This document shows, in pieces, positions 47,311 through 59,048 of a stretch of 64,000 nucleotides of DNA. The notes under the pieces are model-generated. The model was given only the letters and a program-made list of their open reading frames with translations. It did not search any database and was not told where the DNA came from. Position numbers and translations under genes: made by a program. The stretch is from Lingula anatina (taxonomy: Eukaryota > Brachiopoda > Lingulata > Lingulida > Lingulidae), in contig NW_019774513.1 of assembly GCF_001039355.2 (NCBI RefSeq), positions 438,543 to 502,542 of the forward strand, read 5' to 3'. Each line of letters begins with the position of its first letter. Position 1 is the stretch's first letter.

Positions 47311-48941
47311 CAGACTTGACATTTAATATGGAATATTTTTTTCCAAATAATTTTTAATCATGTTTTTCCTATTTTGCAGACTGATAAATGAAAATAAGGA
47401 TTAAAATCGTGTTTTAATAACTTTTAATTATCTCTTTGATGTCATTGTGACATCATTTCATTAATGGAATTCGCCAGAGAAGGAAACAAAAGCACATTGC
47501 CTATTCTATGTCATACGACAACCATTAAAAGTGATATTTTGGACCTCCATATATTCCAAATTATTGTCTGTAAAAGAGTTAAACGCTCCACAAAGGACCC
47601 TCATGTCAATGTCTAGTCACAGTAACGGTCGCTGTTACGCCTGACTTCTTCTGGCTGCTTCCAGCGCTCTCAAATGGCAAGGCATTCAATGGGATAGGTT
47701 TTTAAAGTTCAATCTGGAATAACATTTCAGGCATCGGTCAAAATCTGCCCAATTTGGTCTAGTTTTGTTGTAGGACATGTAGGCCATTGATTCGGAGAGT
47801 AATGGCCTACCCACATATTGTCTATATGGTTCAAATATGGCGACATTGATGACCAAGGTAGCTGCTCATTCCCCTGGTTCTGTAAGTACATGCTATTAAA
47901 AGTGCTCTTTGTGAACCGGTAATCTCACCGTGCAACCTAAAATTGTTCCTAAGTTGTCCCCTATCAAATGATAGCCAAGTGGTTCCCAGTTATTTCTTTA
48001 TTTGATCTGGTTCAGGTTTTCGTCGATGACTACCATTGGTGTTTTGGCACCAATGTGGTATCCACTCCAAATACTGACGCTGTTAATGACCTTAGTCACT
48101 TTAGACGCGGCACACGCTTCGTCGTTGGCCTCTTCTGGATGTCTGTAAACCCTTTTTTGTCTGTTGAGCGGTACAGGTGAAGTCTGACCTCAATAAAGAA
48201 AGCCACGAGATTTCAGTGTTCAACCCAGAAACAGTCAAGGTCCCTAATTCAGTGGGTGTCTCGGAGGTCGTCTGGTATTCTAACCTGCTAAAACCAGTTT
48301 GGTGTTCGCCAAGGGCCTTGAAAAATGCGTTTTGGTGGTTATTTACCCCTCATTCTGAACGGACTTGGTGGTTTTTGTTTAGTTGCAACAGCATATCCCG
48401 AAGGACAGTGGATCCTGTACCATGGTGGTAAGATTTCAATACATTGGGTGTGGCCTCTGTGTAGGTACATCAGTCTGGGCATTACTCTGTAAAACTGTGC
48501 GGACCGTTTCGTTTGGCGCAATTACCTGTCTGGCAATGCCTGTGTTTTTCGCGCCATTCTGCCACAGATTAACAAATTTGTAAAGCACTGCATAGCTCAT
48601 TTTACACGCTGCACACCCGACCACGTGCATGCAAAATTTCAAATCCATCTATGCTGTAGTTGCCGACATATGGATACTTTTTTGACAGAACCATGCTTTG
48701 CCAAAGCCAAGCTTTGACCTGCCCAAAGGAGCACTACCCAATAAAGCACTGCATATTACATAATGCAGCAGCGCAACAAACCTGGTAATCAGTTAATTGG
48801 TAGCAACACACCTGACTACACACTTCTCCATTCACATATCTTATATGAGCTCGGAGTTTGTGGAAAAAAAAAAAAACAACGCATTTTCACCTAGGCATAC
48901 ATTAATTCGAAACTGAAATATTCCATATTAAATGTCAAGTC

Positions 48942-48943
<2 letters not shown>
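47311..48943 (-). mobile_element. Decayed Tc1/mariner transposon
   Basis: 1633 bp with perfect inverted ends starting CAGACTTGACATTTAATATG, next to TA on both sides (47309-47310 and 48944-48945). The matching place in gene F (about 60893) lacks it. Relics of a transposase are readable on the minus strand. TA targeting and the transposase fragments place it in Tc1/mariner. Confidence 0.85.
47640..48650 (-). pseudogene. Tc1/mariner transposase relic
   Basis: In broken frames the minus strand shows, in the expected order: an HTH-like NLWQNGAKNTGIARQ near 48560, SVSIWSGYHIGAKTPMVVI near 48050, and PWSSMSPYLNHIDNMW at about 47811-47867. The last corresponds to the conserved PW..SPDLNPIE..W block, with its Asp replaced by Tyr. 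Frameshifts and stops show it is dead. Confidence 0.75.

Positions 48944-48945
<2 letters not shown>

Positions 48946-48988
<43 letters not shown>
48946..48988. repeat. (GT)n microsatellite
   Basis: About 20 GT units. It abuts the Tc1/mariner element; the same tract is in gene F at 60893-60930. Confidence 0.95.
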
Positions 48989-48992
<4 letters not shown>

Positions 48993-49322
48993 GTGCACAT
49001 AAACTCGAGCAATAACGTCCACTGGTTTGGTAGTAGACACATACATAATAATTATGAAACACAAGCTGGAAATTCAGAAATGATTTCATACCTTTAGCTG
49101 GCCACTTCACTACCTAACGGTAAGTAAGTAACAACATCCACTTACATCAGTCTGATGAAGACCTACGTCCATTTAAGCGTTAAGCTAGTCATATGAAAAC
49201 ATTTCAGGTTGTGTTTTATGATAACCATATACGCAGTAAGTGTCGAGTATTCGATTATTTGTCTTACATTCTTTAATGTAGATACAAGACTTTAAAAAGT
49301 AAATGAATCTGATTATACTTAC

Positions 49323-49355
49323 CGCTGGGTCTTGCAGTCGGTGCACTACATATTG
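49323..49355 (-). other. Gene D non-coding first exon
   Basis: Ends at GACCCAGCG|GTAAGTATAATC. The 5' limit is estimated. Confidence 0.55.
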
Positions 49356-49379
49356 TGCAACAGCAGTGCAACTGCAGCG

Positions 49380-49387
49380 TTTAAATA
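49380..49387 (-). promoter_or_regulatory. Gene D TATA box
   Basis: TATTTAAA then CGCTGCAGTTGCACTGCTGT. Confidence 0.6.
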
Positions 49388-49689
49388 TGACATGCATGAT
49401 TTATAAATGATTACATCATAAAATATAAAGCCGTCTTCATGTTGAAAATGCGGTTTTCTAGATCGTATTTCAAGATGATGGCGGATGTCTGGAGTTTGGT
49501 GCTTTATTGTAAAAAAATCATCCATGAAACCATCGTTTATATCAACATGCGTTCGACTTTGAATATCCTTTTTGTGTCACTGATTTGATCTCTGTCAAAA
49601 AGACGCTCATGCTGGTGTGTTAACTTTAGATTGAATACGATGTTTTTATAACACGATTATATAATGATGGAATACTTTTGAAGATATTG

Positions 49690-50802
49690 TGGAGACCGGG
49701 GCTAGTTGGACCCCGGGGTAAGTCCCCCCCCCGAATAAATTTATGAAAAAGTAACAACGGGATGAAAAAAATTGATCACATCATTTTGTAAAGTGACCGT
49801 ATCCAATAATTCCAAGAAAGCTTCGGTCGTAAAAAAGTATTATTTAAGCGGTGAGTCCAAATGAAAGATTTGTACATCTTAAACTTTATTTAAGAGATTT
49901 TAAAATCTATTTTGATAGGCTTTAGGTCAATTGTGGTATATTCATAGGACATCAAATTGTTTCAAGTTTCACAGAAATGCATCAGCGTTGTTCATTTTAG
50001 TACCAAAATGGTTGCAATCCTTCAAAAAAATGTTGCCCCCCTTGACTTGGGCAAGTTGGACCCTCATATAGACCACAATCCTTTGCGCGCAACAGAGCTA
50101 CATACCATTGTTAAAACAAATATGCATATGAAGTCAATTTTTTTGCCACAGAAACATACCAAATGCCAGCATATAGTTTCAAATAGTCCAACTAAGAGTA
50201 TTACCAAACGACATTGTTTAATATTACCGAAGAATGATATTTGAATGCTAGCTGTCTAAACTGTATATACATGGGGCAGATACAGTAGTAGGTCACATAA
50301 GTAGGTTAAATTTCTGACCAAAATTTTAAAGAAAGGGGCAGTCTAAGGCTCTTTTATGGCTGATCAAGTGATTCATTCAGTTTATCCCTTGGCATGTCGA
50401 CTTTATTTGAGTGGTATAAGAAACTAGTGGAAGTGGTTTATATGTGTTACTAGGAATCCATACCCTACCGATGCTCGGTTGAAATGTACCTTTAAGACTG
50501 AATTTCTTAGTTTCTTTTAGAACAAAAGTATTATTCGTTTTTCATTCATTAAAATACTGCTTCATATCATTATTAGTTAATTCTTAATTTAAAAAAAAAC
50601 AAGTTTAATTAATAGATATTTTGCTTTTTGCAACGCGTACAACGTAAGGTACAAAAACCTCAATATATCTGCCTCATTTGAACTACTTATTCACCAAAGA
50701 CTCTCAAAAAATCAATCTATTAAAATAAAAATGTGTAAAATTGTATTTAGGATACTTACTGCATTTTCGTATAGGGTGCCAACTTGCCCCGACCCTGGGG
50801 CC
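49690..50802. mobile_element. 1.1 kb repeat, second copy
   Basis: Same ends as 37148-39085 but without the nested foldback element, so it shows the ancestral state. Confidence 0.6.
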
Positions 50803-51392
50803 ATTCATGTTTTTTTTTTAAAGAATCATTGATAAATCTGAGTAGGGCAATCACTAACAAATGATTTGCAAACTCACTGAATATTGCTCAGTTAAACCCC
50901 CTTTACACTGGACAGCGTCCTTTCTGCGTCCCTTGTACGACCATGAAACTGGCATATTTGTGGTAGTAAAAAGGAGGCACAAGCATCGCTTTTGTAGCAA
51001 AATGAATGCTCAATGATCGTCCGGTTTCGGCAAGTGAACTATTATTGTTTTTTTACTCCAAAAGAGGGATGCAGAAAGGACGTCGTCCAGTGTAAAGGGG
51101 GCTTTAGCGATGAGAGCTGTATGCCCTGTGTGACAAGGCTATAAGCAGAGTATATATATATAGGGAGGTCTTCAGGGAATAAGTCGGCGCCGCTTTTAAG
51201 TGAGTCGACCATATTTAGTCCGCGGATCTGTATTTAGTCCGAGGATCAACATATTCTTAATGCCCTCAAATTTCTAAAAAAATTGACGTTATCGTTCACA
51301 TTTCCTCGCGGAGGCCCTCGAACTGTGTATGGCGGCGACACAATAGGTCACGATAATTAAGCTGGGCATGCAGCTGAAGAGGAATTGTTTAT

Positions 51393-51601
51393 ACCGGTGT
51401 AACAGGAATGGAAGTCCGCTAGGAACCGCGGTCCGCTTCCAATTACTTTGTACAGGTAAGAGTTATCCTAAATACTAGCCCTAGTACCCCAGCTTACCCT
51501 AACCAAGGAGTTACATCTGTTGTAACTCCTTGCCCTAATATGTACTAATCATATGGGAGCCCGGACTTCCGTTCCTAGGACTACCACACTACTCACACCG
51601 G
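51393..51601. mobile_element. MITE family 1, copy e with internal hairpin
   Basis: Ends ACCGGTGTAACAGG and CTCACACCGG. The hairpin at 51504-51532 is identical to that in copy c. Confidence 0.75.
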
Positions 51602-52185
51602 AATTATGCATCTCTGCAATAGTTAAACGTCTCACAATCATGGCCGTCACACCTAACACAATTACAAATCTGAAATGACGGGGAGGCCCCTGACATCAGA
51701 GGATACAGTTCATCCCCAGTTTTTATTATATAAAATATTTCTGAACGGGCTCACCCCCTTGTATCTATTCTTTTTTGTTAACAACAATAGATCTTAATTT
51801 AGTAAATAGACACTTAATTATCCATGCAGTTCAAAGGTCTTCTAGAAATTTCCAATTTTAATGATCGGCATATTGAATGTTGGACCAAACTGCAATCAGC
51901 CATCTTCTCTAAAATAAACTAGACCAAGTTGTAAGGGTAATGTTACTACCGTTTCATATATTCCACTCATATACAGGTGCATAACAGGATGTAAGTTAAG
52001 TCTAAGTGCAGTCGTTAATACGGGTAAGGCAAAAACCACATAAAATGGGGATTCTATGAAGTGTATATAATTGATTAAATGAACGAAATTTCTCTATATA
52101 TTTATAATTAAAGATATATACTGGTATAATATCAGATTTCAGTAAGTACCCCAACATAAAATCAATTTACACAGTGTTCTATTTA

Positions 52186-53157
52186 AGCTATTCTTACAAC
52201 CGGTCGTGCGTGCTTCTACGAGCGGTTTGCGTGCAAAAAATTGGCCAAGTGGTACGATACACGCACGTGGAACGTACTGTTTTTGGTGGACGCAAACACG
52301 ACGCAAAGCACGCAGCCCAAAACTGGCAGGCCAGTTTTTCGCTACGACCTGTCTGCGACAAATAGAACGCATGGAGCACGCTCGTAGCACGCAAGACAAA
52401 AGTACTAAGTGCGCTAGGCGTGCGTGTAACGCAGGAAAAGCATGCAGAAATTCCGGGGTATTTTACCACGAAGACGTACTTACCACGCAAGAGACTCGTA
52501 CGTTCAACTTGCTTTCAATGTACGTGTTAACGAAAAGAGGGGTGAGCGCACTTCCTCCGTGCGTTTATCTCATTTCCAAAGTGCGTGGCGAGTACTACTA
52601 CCATACTTGTGAAGTGCGTCACACTAAGACGACGCACGTGCCCAGCACGATAAAAGTGCAGGCGATCCCCGAGCAACCACTGCAAGCATAGCGTCACGAT
52701 CTTCGGCCTCCTCTAGCATTAGCAGCTGTAGAAGTCGATGGCGCATCCTTCTTGGAAGTTTCATTTTGGAAGCCAAAACAGTGAATGCTCCCTTTTATAT
52801 TATTTTGATTATCCGTGCGTTCCACTTCCGTGCTTATTACGTTTCTCTTACTTCGTAAGTACGATTTCTGAAAACGTACGCTTCACTTGCAATACACGTA
52901 TGATTATCTCACTCACTGTGTGCGACACAAGTACAGATCGTACGTGCTCCTTACTTCTTCCTACTTCCAAAAAAAAAAAAAAAAAGGCGTACAGACCACT
53001 TGCGGGCCCCACGTTTAGAGCACAACACACCTACTCATAAAGTACTTACTACTTCGTCCGCTGCGATTTAATTTTCATCCTGCGACATCGCTACGTCTGA
53101 CAAGAACTCCGAGGACGCACGATCTCTAAGCACGCACGACGGGTTGTAAGAGAGGCT
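52186..53157. mobile_element. Harbinger-like non-autonomous transposon
   Basis: 972 bp with ~30-bp inverted ends sharing TCTTACAACC and GTCGTGCGTGCTT, flanked by TTA at 52183-52185 and 53158-53160. The paralogous empty site CTATTTAGATACTTG is at about 56868. The interior is rich in ACGTAC/GTGCGT words and non-coding. It ends ~32 bp from the stop codon of gene E. Confidence 0.82.
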
Positions 53158-53189
53158 TTAGATACTTGTAGTTCAGATAATAATGCTAT

Positions 53190-53601
53190 TTAGAGGAGTA
53201 TGTCTTGGCGCACAAACAGTAGATCTTGTCCTCGTGGTTGCACTTCTTTATACATTCCTGTTCGCCGAAATAACCCTCTAATATCTTTTAAAGCCTGACG
53301 GTAGTTCTTTGTGAGTTTATGAACTTCGACTGTCCACACATCGACCGTTATTTCATCCCACGGGAAAGCTTTGAGAACCTCCAGCTCAACCCCCTCCACA
53401 TCGAGGGAAAAGAAATCCACGTGCGTCCGACCAATGGTGCTTAAAAGTGTCTGGATCGGCAGGCAAAGTAGCCTGCTCTTTCCTGTTACTTTTATTCTCT
53501 TGTCTATCGGGTTGATCGCCCCACTATCTGGGCTTCTGGACAAAGTAAAATCCAGCCACATGGGTTTACCCGTGAGACAAGTTTGGACCACAAAAGCCTT
53601 C
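53190..53601 (-). CDS. FkbM-type methyltransferase gene E, final exon
   Basis: 412 nt after acceptor CATTTTAG|GAAGGC, encoding 136 residues. VDFFSLDVEGVELEVL carries D-x-E-G, and the C terminus is VRQDILL, one residue longer than in A-D and G. It has the variant IKVTGKSRLL typical of E and F. A Harbinger-like element sits 32 bp past the stop, so the 3'UTR and poly(A) site may come from the transposon. Confidence 0.88.
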
Positions 53602-54232
53602 CTAAAATGATAAGAATTGTACCTTGGAAGAGAGAGTATGTACTAACGTTTTCAGCCTCAAGCCATACTTTTTTGAAATGATGGTACTTTGAAAAACAAA
53701 GTTTATACTAGCAATTTTGGTCTCAGGTTATAAATTCCTGAAATGACGTTTCAATGTACCTAAAAAGCCAAATTATATACTAGAGCAATTAGTCTGTGGT
53801 CATAAATTTGTCTCCACAAGTTCGCATCAATTAATTTTTGGTCTTTTAGAAGTTTGTGTGATTCAGATTGCCAAAGCCTTGCATTTTTAGAGAAAACAAA
53901 CACCAGACACTGATTCACATTTTTAACTAAAACTCTATGGGGATCGTCAGGTACAGTATATCCCAAAGTTTTTATTCCAAAGGATTTGGCTTGGAAAAGA
54001 GTGGCGTCAGATATAATGGTTACCAAGTAATATCTTACTGTTATCAATTCAGTCATCTTTACTAAGAAGGCATGGGGTAAAAATCAGTTCCCTATTGTAA
54101 CATTTATCTGTAAGGAATACCATTTCATAAGTATCACATTTCGAGACAAGCACACTAACCGAGGAATTTATACGCTTATGTAATACCAGAAAAACGTAAG
54201 AGTTTACCTGTGCAACCATAGAAAGTACCTAC

Positions 54233-54705
54233 CTGTTTTTCATGACAAGTTGCTCAAAATTTTGGGGGTCGGGTTCTATCAGTATTCCGGTCCAGTTGCG
54301 AGATTTTTCAAAAAATAAAGAGTTGCTGGTCATTTCTCCGTCCCAAGCACCGGCCTCCACAAAGAAACCGTTCCGGCGCTGGTGCAGAAATGTATCTACA
54401 ACTTTACTTTGTCTGCTATGAGAATAATCCAGTGTGTTCGGTCTCTTAAGACTCCGAGGCCTCCTAGAAGGTGCATAGAGCAGTTTGCGCCTCACAAACT
54501 CTAGCAGCCTGGGATCAAGCGCGTCAAGCTCTCTCAAGAAAATATCTTGAAGAACCTCGATGTCTGTACCGCTTCTCTCATTCATTTCAAATGTAGAGGA
54601 AGGTGCACCACTGTGGGCGATTTTTTTGACGTAAAACCCCACCATTGCAAACACAGTTAGTATGATTATTGTACACACCAGTTGGAAATATCCTTTGTAA
54701 TGCAT
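54233..54705 (-). CDS. FkbM-type methyltransferase gene E, first coding exon
   Basis: 473 nt, donor AACAG|GTAGGTAC, product 294 residues with 53190-53601. Anchor LVCTIIILTVFAMVGFYV, stem, then motif I FFVEAGAWDGE, sequon NWT and EPDPQNF. The 5'UTR intron is the shortest in the array (about 220 bp to the donor at 54932), with the CT/TA and GT tracts of D and F missing. Confidence 0.88.
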
Positions 54706-54932
54706 TTTTTCTACTAAAACAGAAAAATTACATATAAAAATGTATATATATTAATTTTAAGAACAAAAAATGCACAAAAATAGAAAAAGAAAAAAAAAAA
54801 AAGAAAATTTATGTTCATAAATGAAACATTAATTGGAATTACATGTTGAGCTATTGCATTTATTGACAATTTATATGACATTTTAATGTAGATACAAGAC
54901 TTTAAAAAGTAAATGAATCTGATCATACTTAC

Positions 54933-54980
54933 CGCTGGGTCTTGCAGTCGGTGCACTACAAATTAGGCAACAGCAATACA
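54933..54980 (-). other. Gene E non-coding first exon
   Basis: Ends at GACCCAGCG|GTAAGTATGATC. The start is uncertain because of the duplicated TATA region. Confidence 0.5.
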
Positions 54981-54984
54981 ACTG

Positions 54985-55024
54985 CAGCGTTGAAATATGA
55001 CATGCAGCGTTTAAATATGACATG
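54985..55024 (-). promoter_or_regulatory. Gene E duplicated TATA region
   Basis: A ~20-bp direct duplication: GCAGCGTTGAAATATGACAT is followed by GCAGCGTTTAAATATGACAT. The copy nearer the gene has lost the TATTTAAA match (TATTTCAA), while the distal one at 55010-55017 keeps it. Confidence 0.6.
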
Positions 55025-55138
55025 CATTATAAATGATTACTTCATGAATTATAAAGCCGTCTTCATATTGAAAATGTGGTTTTGTAAATCGTATTTCAAG
55101 ATGAAGGCGGATGTCTGGAGATTGGTGCTTTATTGTTA

Positions 55139-55520
55139 ACTAGAAAAGCACTCAGAGAGTGCAGACCTCCGCCAAGGCAGCATCCAATGCCGTTTCATCC
55201 CTACATTTTCGATATTTTTGCTTATTGATTGATTATTGATCCGGATCACCACCAAAAACTAATCATCTGTTCCTTGGCCCACTTCTGACAGTTCCTGAAA
55301 ATTTCATCAAAGGTCCATAACTTAGTTTTTTGATTTTTGATTGTTGATTGATTATTGATACGGATCACCACCAAAACTAACCACTTCTAAGTTAACCCAT
55401 TTCTGACCTATCATGAAAATTCCTTCGAAATTCATCCATAGCTTTTTGAGTTATGTTGATGACAAACAAACAAACAAACAAGCAAACAGGGGTGAAAACA
55501 TAACATCCTTAGCGGAGGTA
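55139..55520. mobile_element. Dispersed element with ACCTCCGCCAAGG ends
   Basis: ACCTCCGCCAAGG at 55164 is the near reverse complement of CCTTAGCGGAGGT at 55507. The interior has GGATCACCACCAAAA twice and a (CAAA)n run. The matching places at about 36960, 43700 and 49510 lack it, so it inserted after duplication. Superfamily not determined. Confidence 0.6.
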
Positions 55521-55654
55521 AAAAAGGCATCCATGAAACCATCGTTTAAATCAACATTCGTTCGACTTTGAATAGGTTTGATCTCTCTTTGTAAAAAAGA
55601 CACACATGCTGGTGCGTTCACTTTAGATTGAATATAATTTTTTATGACACGAAT

Positions 55655-55805
55655 GTGAAGGGAATGAATGTCCGCCATAATGCATGTCTATAGGACATGT
55701 ATTCCTAGGAATGAATGTCCTGAGGACATCATTTCCTAGGATTTAAAGTCCAGTGGACACCATTACTGTCCTGCAGTCAGGTATTGATGTCCTAGTCGGA
55801 CATAT
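55655..55805. repeat. Cluster of short perfect palindromes
   Basis: Holds ATTCCTAGGAAT, ATGTCCTGAGGACAT and several GTCC/GGAC pairs within 150 bp. Probably a decayed palindromic MITE. Confidence 0.5.
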
Positions 55806-56216
55806 TTTCCCAGCTACACTAGTAATAGGTGTCTTCTGACATTTCTATATGGATGATGTGTTAATTTTAGAAGATTTAAACGTGATGTATAAGAATATTA
55901 TTACGCTTCTTAAAATTATTTGTATACATGTACCCCTATACACACTTTATTCGGCTAACTTAAGATATTTAAAATCAAAAGGGAGATCATCAGGGAATAA
56001 GTCGGCGCTGCTTTTAAGTGAGTCGACCATATTTACTTGGTAAATCAGTTTTGATCCGAGGATCAGCATGTTCTTAATGCTCTCGAAGTTATAAAAATTG
56101 TCGTTATCATTCACATTTCCTCGTGGAAGCCCTCGAGTTGTGTATGGCGGCGACACAATAGGTCACGATAAGCTAGCTGGACATGCAGCTGAAGAGGAAT
56201 TGTTTATACCATGTAA

Positions 56217-56450
56217 TGCCGCTATTTCACACAGACCACGAATCCCACAGATCGCCAGGATTTGACAAATTTTAGGATTTGTGGTTGAATTGTAATCAGT
56301 TCATGAAGTTCTTAACAGATTCGTTTATGTTCGTAGTCAGTTCTTGCAATTCTTGATCAATCACAAACTGATTACGATTCAACCACGAATCCTGAAATAT
56401 GTCAACTCCTGGCGATTCGTGGGATTCGTTGTCTGTGTAAAATAGGGGCA
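56217..56450. mobile_element. Foldback MITE with TAA duplication
   Basis: 234 bp with ~90-bp imperfect inverted arms (TGCCGCTATTTCACACAGAC / reverse complement of GTCTGTGTAAAATAGGGGCA), flanked by TAA at 56214-56216 and 56451-56453. It sits in the left end of a family 1 MITE. Confidence 0.75.
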
Positions 56451-56453
56451 TAA

Positions 56454-56540
56454 CCGGAATGGAGTCCGCTAGGAGCTGTAGTCCGCTTCCTGTTACATGT
56501 ACATGTCCTTTGCACAGGTGACGTTCCGCTTCCTATGGAC
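56454..56540. mobile_element. MITE family 1, copy f (disrupted)
   Basis: CCGGAATGGAGTCCGCTAGG continues a left end that is split by the foldback MITE. The right part is degraded. Confidence 0.55.
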
Positions 56541-57017
56541 ATGCAGCTGTTACGGCCGTTTTATATTCCACCCATATATAGATGCATTACAGGATGTAAG
56601 GATGTAAGTCTATGCGTAGTCATTTTAACGACTATTAAAATACACGTAAGATAAAAACCTCATAAAATGGGGATTCTTAGAAGTGTATGAAATTAATTAA
56701 ATGAACATATTCCCTATATATATATTTATAATTAAGATATATAGTGGTATAATATCAGATCTCATTGACGATAACTGCAGCCTTAGATTCGGGCAAACAA
56801 ATGCACAGATAAACGCCTCCGGCCACCAATTAAGTACTCCAACGTAAAATCAATGTACGCAGTGTTCTATTTAGATACTTGTAGTTCATGTAATTGCCGG
56901 TACTTGTTCAGTATTTGCATATATTCAGTACATATGCTGGTATAATGAACATATAAACCATCAATTCATTATTCTCCCAGACGGAGTACATTGGGTATCA
57001 TTGACGAATAAGAGACC

Positions 57018-57022
<5 letters not shown>

Positions 57023-57066
<44 letters not shown>
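57023..57066. repeat. (GT)n microsatellite
   Basis: About 21 GT units; a G run follows at 57115. Confidence 0.95.
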
Positions 57067-57069
<3 letters not shown>

Positions 57070-57777
57070 ACATGCTGGTATAACATTTACTACGGTGAAA
57101 GCCTGTATTCATTTGGGGGGGGGGGGTATTTGATTATGCCGCTTCGTACTTTAAATGTATCGGTTTTAAACACTAAAAATGGGAAAATTGGGCACAAAAT
57201 CAAAGCATAGACAAAAATGCTCGTTTGGGTGGTTTGGAATCCCCGTGGCGCAATGCTTTTGGCACCTCTGTAGATGCACATAGATTATTAATCGTATACA
57301 CACACTTATCTTTGTCAAGGTTATGTAAGTTTCAGCTGCAGTGAAATAAAACAAGAACATGGGTAAGAACTGTTGGTGAGAATTCCAAAAAGAAAGAAAG
57401 AATAATTTTAGTTTCAGTAAGTTTAAATAAGTAAATATTATATGATACTTAAAAATACCGGAAATTATTGAAATTTTGATTGAGTTATCAGTGAGCACAT
57501 TTATTCATTTGTTATTATTATGATTAATATTTTTATTTATTTTCAAAATCCTCCATTTTAATCTTTTGTACAGACTGCACTAGACAACATGTAGGTATGT
57601 GTTAATTTGTACTACTACAATGTAACTTGCTTTCTTGCTGACATGAAAAGGAATCGCACTCACTCATGATAACAACAAAGTTATTGAGAAAAATATTTCC
57701 ACATTTATTCCAACAGACATTAATCCCCATTTAATTCTCTATTGTTTAAATTATTTCACTAAAATAGCATGTTAATA

Positions 57778-58050
57778 CAGGGGCGGATCCAGGATTATTT
57801 GAAGGGGGTCCGGAACTACAGGCCTCAAACGCGAAGCCGACCATCGCCTCCTCGGCGTGGGGTTCGGGGCTTGCTCAAGGGCCCCGGAAAGTTTTTGGTC
57901 TTTTGGAGAGCAAACAGTGCACTTTGGCACGCACGGTTTAGAACAATGATTTAACTAGTTAAAATTCTAATTTCAAGAGTGGAATATTGGTGTGATATAT
58001 TTTTCAGATACCGAAGTTGGCGGTCAAACCCCCCTCAAAATCCGCCACTG
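57778..58050. mobile_element. hAT-like MITE, both ends present
   Basis: 273 bp from CAGGGGCGGATCCAGG to AAAATCCGCCACTG. The matching block at about 33268-33280 has no insertion. Flanking bases resemble a degraded 8-bp duplication. Confidence 0.7.
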
Positions 58051-58272
58051 TCATATGAAATTGAATGTATTTTTTGAAAAACTGTCTGACTTATTTGTCT
58101 GACTTTATTTGTATTTTATTATTTGTGACTTTTAAGTTAAAACACGAAAATAACATTTACCGTATTCACTCCTTATGATAAAAACTTAACAGCAAAGGTG
58201 TATAGGAAAATAATCATTTCCACATTCAACCCATTCACATTTGATAATAAAGTTTATTTATTTAGCAGTCAT

Positions 58273-58273
58273 N
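58273..58273. other. Single-N assembly join
   Basis: Left of the N is spacer; right of it the sequence starts inside the Harbinger-like element, so contigs were joined here. Confidence 0.85.
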
Positions 58274-59016
58274 CTTGGTGTAACGCAGGTAAAGCATGCA
58301 GTGATTCCGGGGTATTTTACCACGAAGACGTACTTACCACGCAAGAGACTCGTACGTTCAACTTGCTTTCAGTGTACGTGTTAACGAAAAGGGGGGTGAG
58401 CGCACTTCCTCCGTGCGTTTATCTCATTTCCAAAGTGCGTGGAGAGTACTACTACCATACTTGTGAAGTGCGTCACACTAAGACGACGCACGTGCCCAGC
58501 ACAATAAAAGTGCAGGCGATCCCGAGCAACCACTGCAAGCATAGCGTCACGATCTTCGGCCTCCTCTAGCATTAGCAGCTGTAGAAGTCGATGGCGCATC
58601 CTTCTTGGAAGTTTCATTTTGGAAACCAAGACAGTGAATGATGAAGAGACTCAGTGCTCCCTTTTATATTATTTTGATTATCCGTGCGTTCCACTTCCGT
58701 GCTTATTACGTTTCTCTTACTTCGTAAGTACGATTTCTGAAAACGTCCGCTTCACTTGCAATACACGTATAATTATCTCACTCACTGTGTGCGACACAAG
58801 TACAGATCGTACGTGCTCCTTACTTCTTCCTACTTCCAAAAAAAGGCGTACAGACCACTTGCGGGCCCCACGTTTAGAGCACAGCACACCTACTCATAAA
58901 GTACTTACTACTTCGTCCGCTGCGATTTAATTTTCATCCTGCGACAACACTACGTCTGACAAGAACTCCGAGGACGCACGATCTCTAAGCACGCACGATG
59001 GGTTGTAAGAGAGGCT
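58274..59016. mobile_element. Harbinger-like transposon, second copy (left end missing)
   Basis: Matches about 52427-53157 and ends at the same base relative to gene F as the first copy does to gene E, so both come from one insertion before E and F split. Confidence 0.8.
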
Positions 59017-59048
59017 TTAGATACTTGTAGTTCATATAATAATGCTAT

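Noticed and set aside
49957-50244. 95-codon frame in the 1.1 kb repeat, partly shared with 37536-37724
   Set aside because: Kept because the repeat copies are recent; no recognised domain and no start or splice support.
52206-52691. 161-codon plus frame in the 52 kb region
   Set aside because: It lies inside the Harbinger-like element, is rich in repeated CGTAC words, matches no transposase I know, and several overlapping frames are open equally.
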